Assembly (NCBI GenBank): GCA_024636495.1
Contig: JAGXGZ010000012.1
Location: 1-64,000 of the forward strand
Reading direction: 5' to 3'
Length of the DNA: 64,000 bases
Source of the DNA: Roseobacter sp.
GTDB taxonomy: Bacteria; Pseudomonadota; Alphaproteobacteria; Rhodobacterales; Rhodobacteraceae
Positions 62,116 to 64,000 of this stretch are shown here, one piece after another (the first letter of the stretch is position 1; each line of letters starts with the position of its first letter). Made by a program: the position numbers and the translations under genes. The notes under the pieces are model-generated. The model saw only the letters and a program-made list of their open reading frames with translations, ran no database searches and was not told where the DNA came from.

Positions 62116-63422
62116 GCAATCATTCGCCCACTCCTTTTTCGGCAAGTCGCAACGTCATATTTGGATATTTTACGCTGGTTTTTCTTATTGGCGGTTTTGC
62201 AATATGGGCGTCAATGACACAAATCGCCGGTGCGATTGTTGCGCCGGGCAAGATCGAAGTCGACCGCAACCGGCAGGTGGTTCAGCATGAAAAAGGCGGT
62301 GTCGTTGCTGAAATACTGGTTGATGACGGCGACACTGTCGCGGCAGGCGATCTTTTGATCCGTCTGGACCCTGGCCAGTTGGACTCCCAGATGATTATCG
62401 TCGAAGGCCAGCTGTTTGAATTGATGGCGCGACGGGGTCGCCTTGAGGCAGAGCGCGACAGCCTTGATCTTATCACATTCGAAGAAGAGCTGATCGAAGT
62501 CGGAATGCGTAATCCCGACCTCCAAGAACTGATGGACGGTCAGCAAAATCTGTTTCAGGCACGTCTGGATTCAGTCGCGCAGAAGATCGAGCAACTGAAC
62601 AAACGCATCGATCAAATCACGTCGCAGATATCGGGGATAGACTCGCAGGAAAACGCGTTGCGCCGCCAATCCAGTTTGATCAACGAAGAGCTTGAAAACC
62701 AGCAATCACTGCTTGCGCGGGGTCTAACACAGGCGACCACGGTTCTGAGCCTGCAACGGGAGCAGGCAAGGCTTGAAGGGCAAATCGGCCAGCTTGCCGC
62801 ATCACGTGCCGAAGCAGAAGAGCGGGCGACAGAGATCACGATCGAGGTTCTGACCTTGGGGACAACTTCCCGGGAAGAAGCAATCGCAAGTCTTCGCGAT
62901 CTTAGATACCGCGAGCTTGAGCTGGTCGAGCAGCGAAATGCCCTGCGGGCCGAAATTGACCGTCTGGATATCCGCGCACCCGTATCAGGCATTGTGTACG
63001 ATCTTTTGTTTCAAACCCCACGGTCGGTCATCCAAGGAGCCGAACCTTTGCTGTATCTTGTGCCGCAAGACCGCCCACTGGTGATTGCGGCGCGTGTTGC
63101 ACCGACGGATATCGACCAGATTTTGGTGGGACAAGCTGTGAACTTGCGGATGTCGGCCTTGGATCAGCGCATGACCCCCGAATTGGTCGGAGAAGTTTTG
63201 CAAGTATCCGCAGATGCGCTCGACGACCCCGTGTCAAGTCAGCCCTATTTCCGGATAGAAATCGCGATGAACATCGGCGAAGTAGAAAAATTAGGCCCCG
63301 AAGCTGTACTGCTGCCCGGCATGCCCGTTGAGGCTTTTATTAGAACCGTCGACCGGTCACCCCTCGCATATCTCATCAAACCGATGGCGGACTATTTCGT
63401 TCGAGCGTTCCGTGAAAGCTAG
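62112..63422 (+). CDS. HlyD-family type I secretion periplasmic adaptor (PrtE-like)
   Basis: A 436-residue membrane fusion protein. One N-terminal helix (VIFGYFTLVFLIGGFAIWASM) is followed by the lipoyl half-motif QVVQHEKGGVVAEILVDDGDTV. A long coiled-coil hairpin spans roughly 100-270 (ELMARRGRLEAERDSL to ERATEITIEVL). The returning lipoyl/beta-barrel part contains DIRAPVSGIVYDLLFQT. It bridges the ABC exporter and a TolC-like channel. It overlaps the exporter by 4 nt, and its end overlaps the possible GTG of the next gene by 11 nt. Confidence 0.94.
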   Translation: MSNHSPTPFSASRNVIFGYFTLVFLIGGFAIWASMTQIAGAIVAPGKIEVDRNRQVVQHEKGGVVAEILVDDGDTVAAGDLLIRLDPGQLDSQMIIVEGQLFELMARRGRLEAERDSLDLITFEEELIEVGMRNPDLQELMDGQQNLFQARLDSVAQKIEQLNKRIDQITSQISGIDSQENALRRQSSLINEELENQQSLLARGLTQATTVLSLQREQARLEGQIGQLAASRAEAEERATEITIEVLTLGTTSREEAIASLRDLRYRELELVEQRNALRAEIDRLDIRAPVSGIVYDLLFQTPRSVIQGAEPLLYLVPQDRPLVIAARVAPTDIDQILVGQAVNLRMSALDQRMTPELVGEVLQVSADALDDPVSSQPYFRIEIAMNIGEVEKLGPEAVLLPGMPVEAFIRTVDRSPLAYLIKPMADYFVRAFRES

Positions 63423-64000
63423 GGTAAGGGCGACATATGCGGCGCTGACAGCAAACAAAAACCACGGTCAGCACTGTGGCTCTACGCCGCTGCACCAACC
63501 CAGCTGGCGTTTTGACCGGTCCATCGTGCGGTTGCTATTCGCAGTTGTGTTGTTGGTTCAACCCGTGAGCGCATGGGCTCAGGACATACCTCTTGATCAA
63601 GTGCGTCTACAGACCGCCGGTCAGCTGTTTCAGTACCCCGAAAACCGACCGTTGCGGTTCCGTTTGGCCAAGATATCCTATCACTCAAGCGATTTCCGTG
63701 CCGCGAAATTTCACCTGAAAGAGCTGATGCGAACAAGTCCAAGTCCTGATGACTTGCAACTGCTGAATCGCGTCTATGCCACCGTTCTGAAGAAATCACC
63801 GCTAAGCTTTGGGTTCAATTTTGCCATTTTACCATCTTCGAATATCGAACGGACTTCGTCGAACCAATCGTTCGACACGCTGGCTGGAACCTTCCGCATT
63901 GTCGGCGGCGGACAGGAAAAAAGCGGCGTGGGATACAGATTGGGCGCAAGCCTCGGCTATGAGACCGCGCTGAATGGCGGTGCGTCGACATTGACCTATA
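63412..64000 (+). CDS. Slam-like (type XI secretion) outer-membrane protein, 5' part
   Basis: Not in the supplied ORF track because it runs off the right edge. The frame is open for 196 codons from GTG 63412. A second GTG at 63526 gives a better signal peptide (VRLLFAVVLLVQPVSAWAQD) and is an equally good start. A short TPR-like helical part follows (RFRLAKISYHSSDFRAAKFH). Then begins a barrel with FGFNFAILPSSNIERTSSNQ and YRLGASLGYETALNGG, as in Slam/DUF560 proteins just after their periplasmic domain. Slam proteins move lipoproteins such as TbpB to the cell surface. The lipoprotein at 59352 is the expected client. The C-terminal barrel is outside the window. Confidence 0.8.
   Translation, partial: MKARVRATYAALTANKNHGQHCGSTPLHQPSWRFDRSIVRLLFAVVLLVQPVSAWAQDIPLDQVRLQTAGQLFQYPENRPLRFRLAKISYHSSDFRAAKFHLKELMRTSPSPDDLQLLNRVYATVLKKSPLSFGFNFAILPSSNIERTSSNQSFDTLAGTFRIVGGGQEKSGVGYRLGASLGYETALNGGASTLTY

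Overview
The window looks like chromosomal DNA of a marine alphaproteobacterium of the order Rhodobacterales (Roseobacter group). Support comes from the gene order priA - transaldolase - DUF484 - xerC, a DUF1127 micro-protein, a MeaB GTPase, an Opp-type uptake operon with an M81 metallopeptidase, and PrtD/PrtE-like type I secretion genes. This placement rests on family knowledge and gene order; I could not run a similarity search. No rRNA, tRNA or CRISPR array was seen.

Layout. 1-0.3 kb: the 3' end of an IS transposase cut by the window edge. 0.6-14.3 kb: housekeeping genes: DUF1127, prmA, an MFS transporter, priA, transaldolase, DUF484, xerC, meaB, hrpB. These are followed by a stress block with DoxX, an exported MsrB, an RskA-like anti-sigma factor and an ECF sigma factor. 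14.5-27.7 kb: a probable catabolic island with an FAD oxidoreductase, a uronate-dehydrogenase-like enzyme, a five-gene peptide/oligosaccharide-type ABC importer, an M81 (MlrC-like) peptidase, a sulfatase/phosphonate-hydrolase-like enzyme and an EamA transporter. 27.7-42.2 kb: a nearly complete type II secretion system in an unusual order: G-H-I-C-D on the minus strand, L-M-E-F on plus, N on minus, then an LpoA-like lipoprotein with J and K on plus. A DUF4331 exported protein with a tiny lipoprotein follows, then a short prepilin peptidase (GspO). 42.6-51.1 kb: an FAH-family hydrolase, DUF2945, topoisomerase IB, a MATE exporter, a three-subunit molybdenum hydroxylase (paoABC-like) and a LysR regulator. 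51.7-64.0 kb: a surface/secretion locus with a 2554-residue Ig-repeat/RTX protein, a TbpB-like lipoprotein, a type I secretion ABC exporter and its HlyD-type adaptor, and the 5' part of a Slam (type XI secretion) outer-membrane protein. The Slam gene runs off the right edge and is missing from the supplied ORF track.

How the parts fit. The last locus appears to pair two export routes: type I secretion for the giant RTX adhesin, and Sec/Lol/Slam for the lipoprotein. The type II cluster is packed with 4-nt stop/start overlaps and carries an LpoA-like peptidoglycan-synthase-activator homologue coupled to gspJ. No gspA, gspB or pilotin gene is visible. These two loci are the strongest candidates for under-described biology here.
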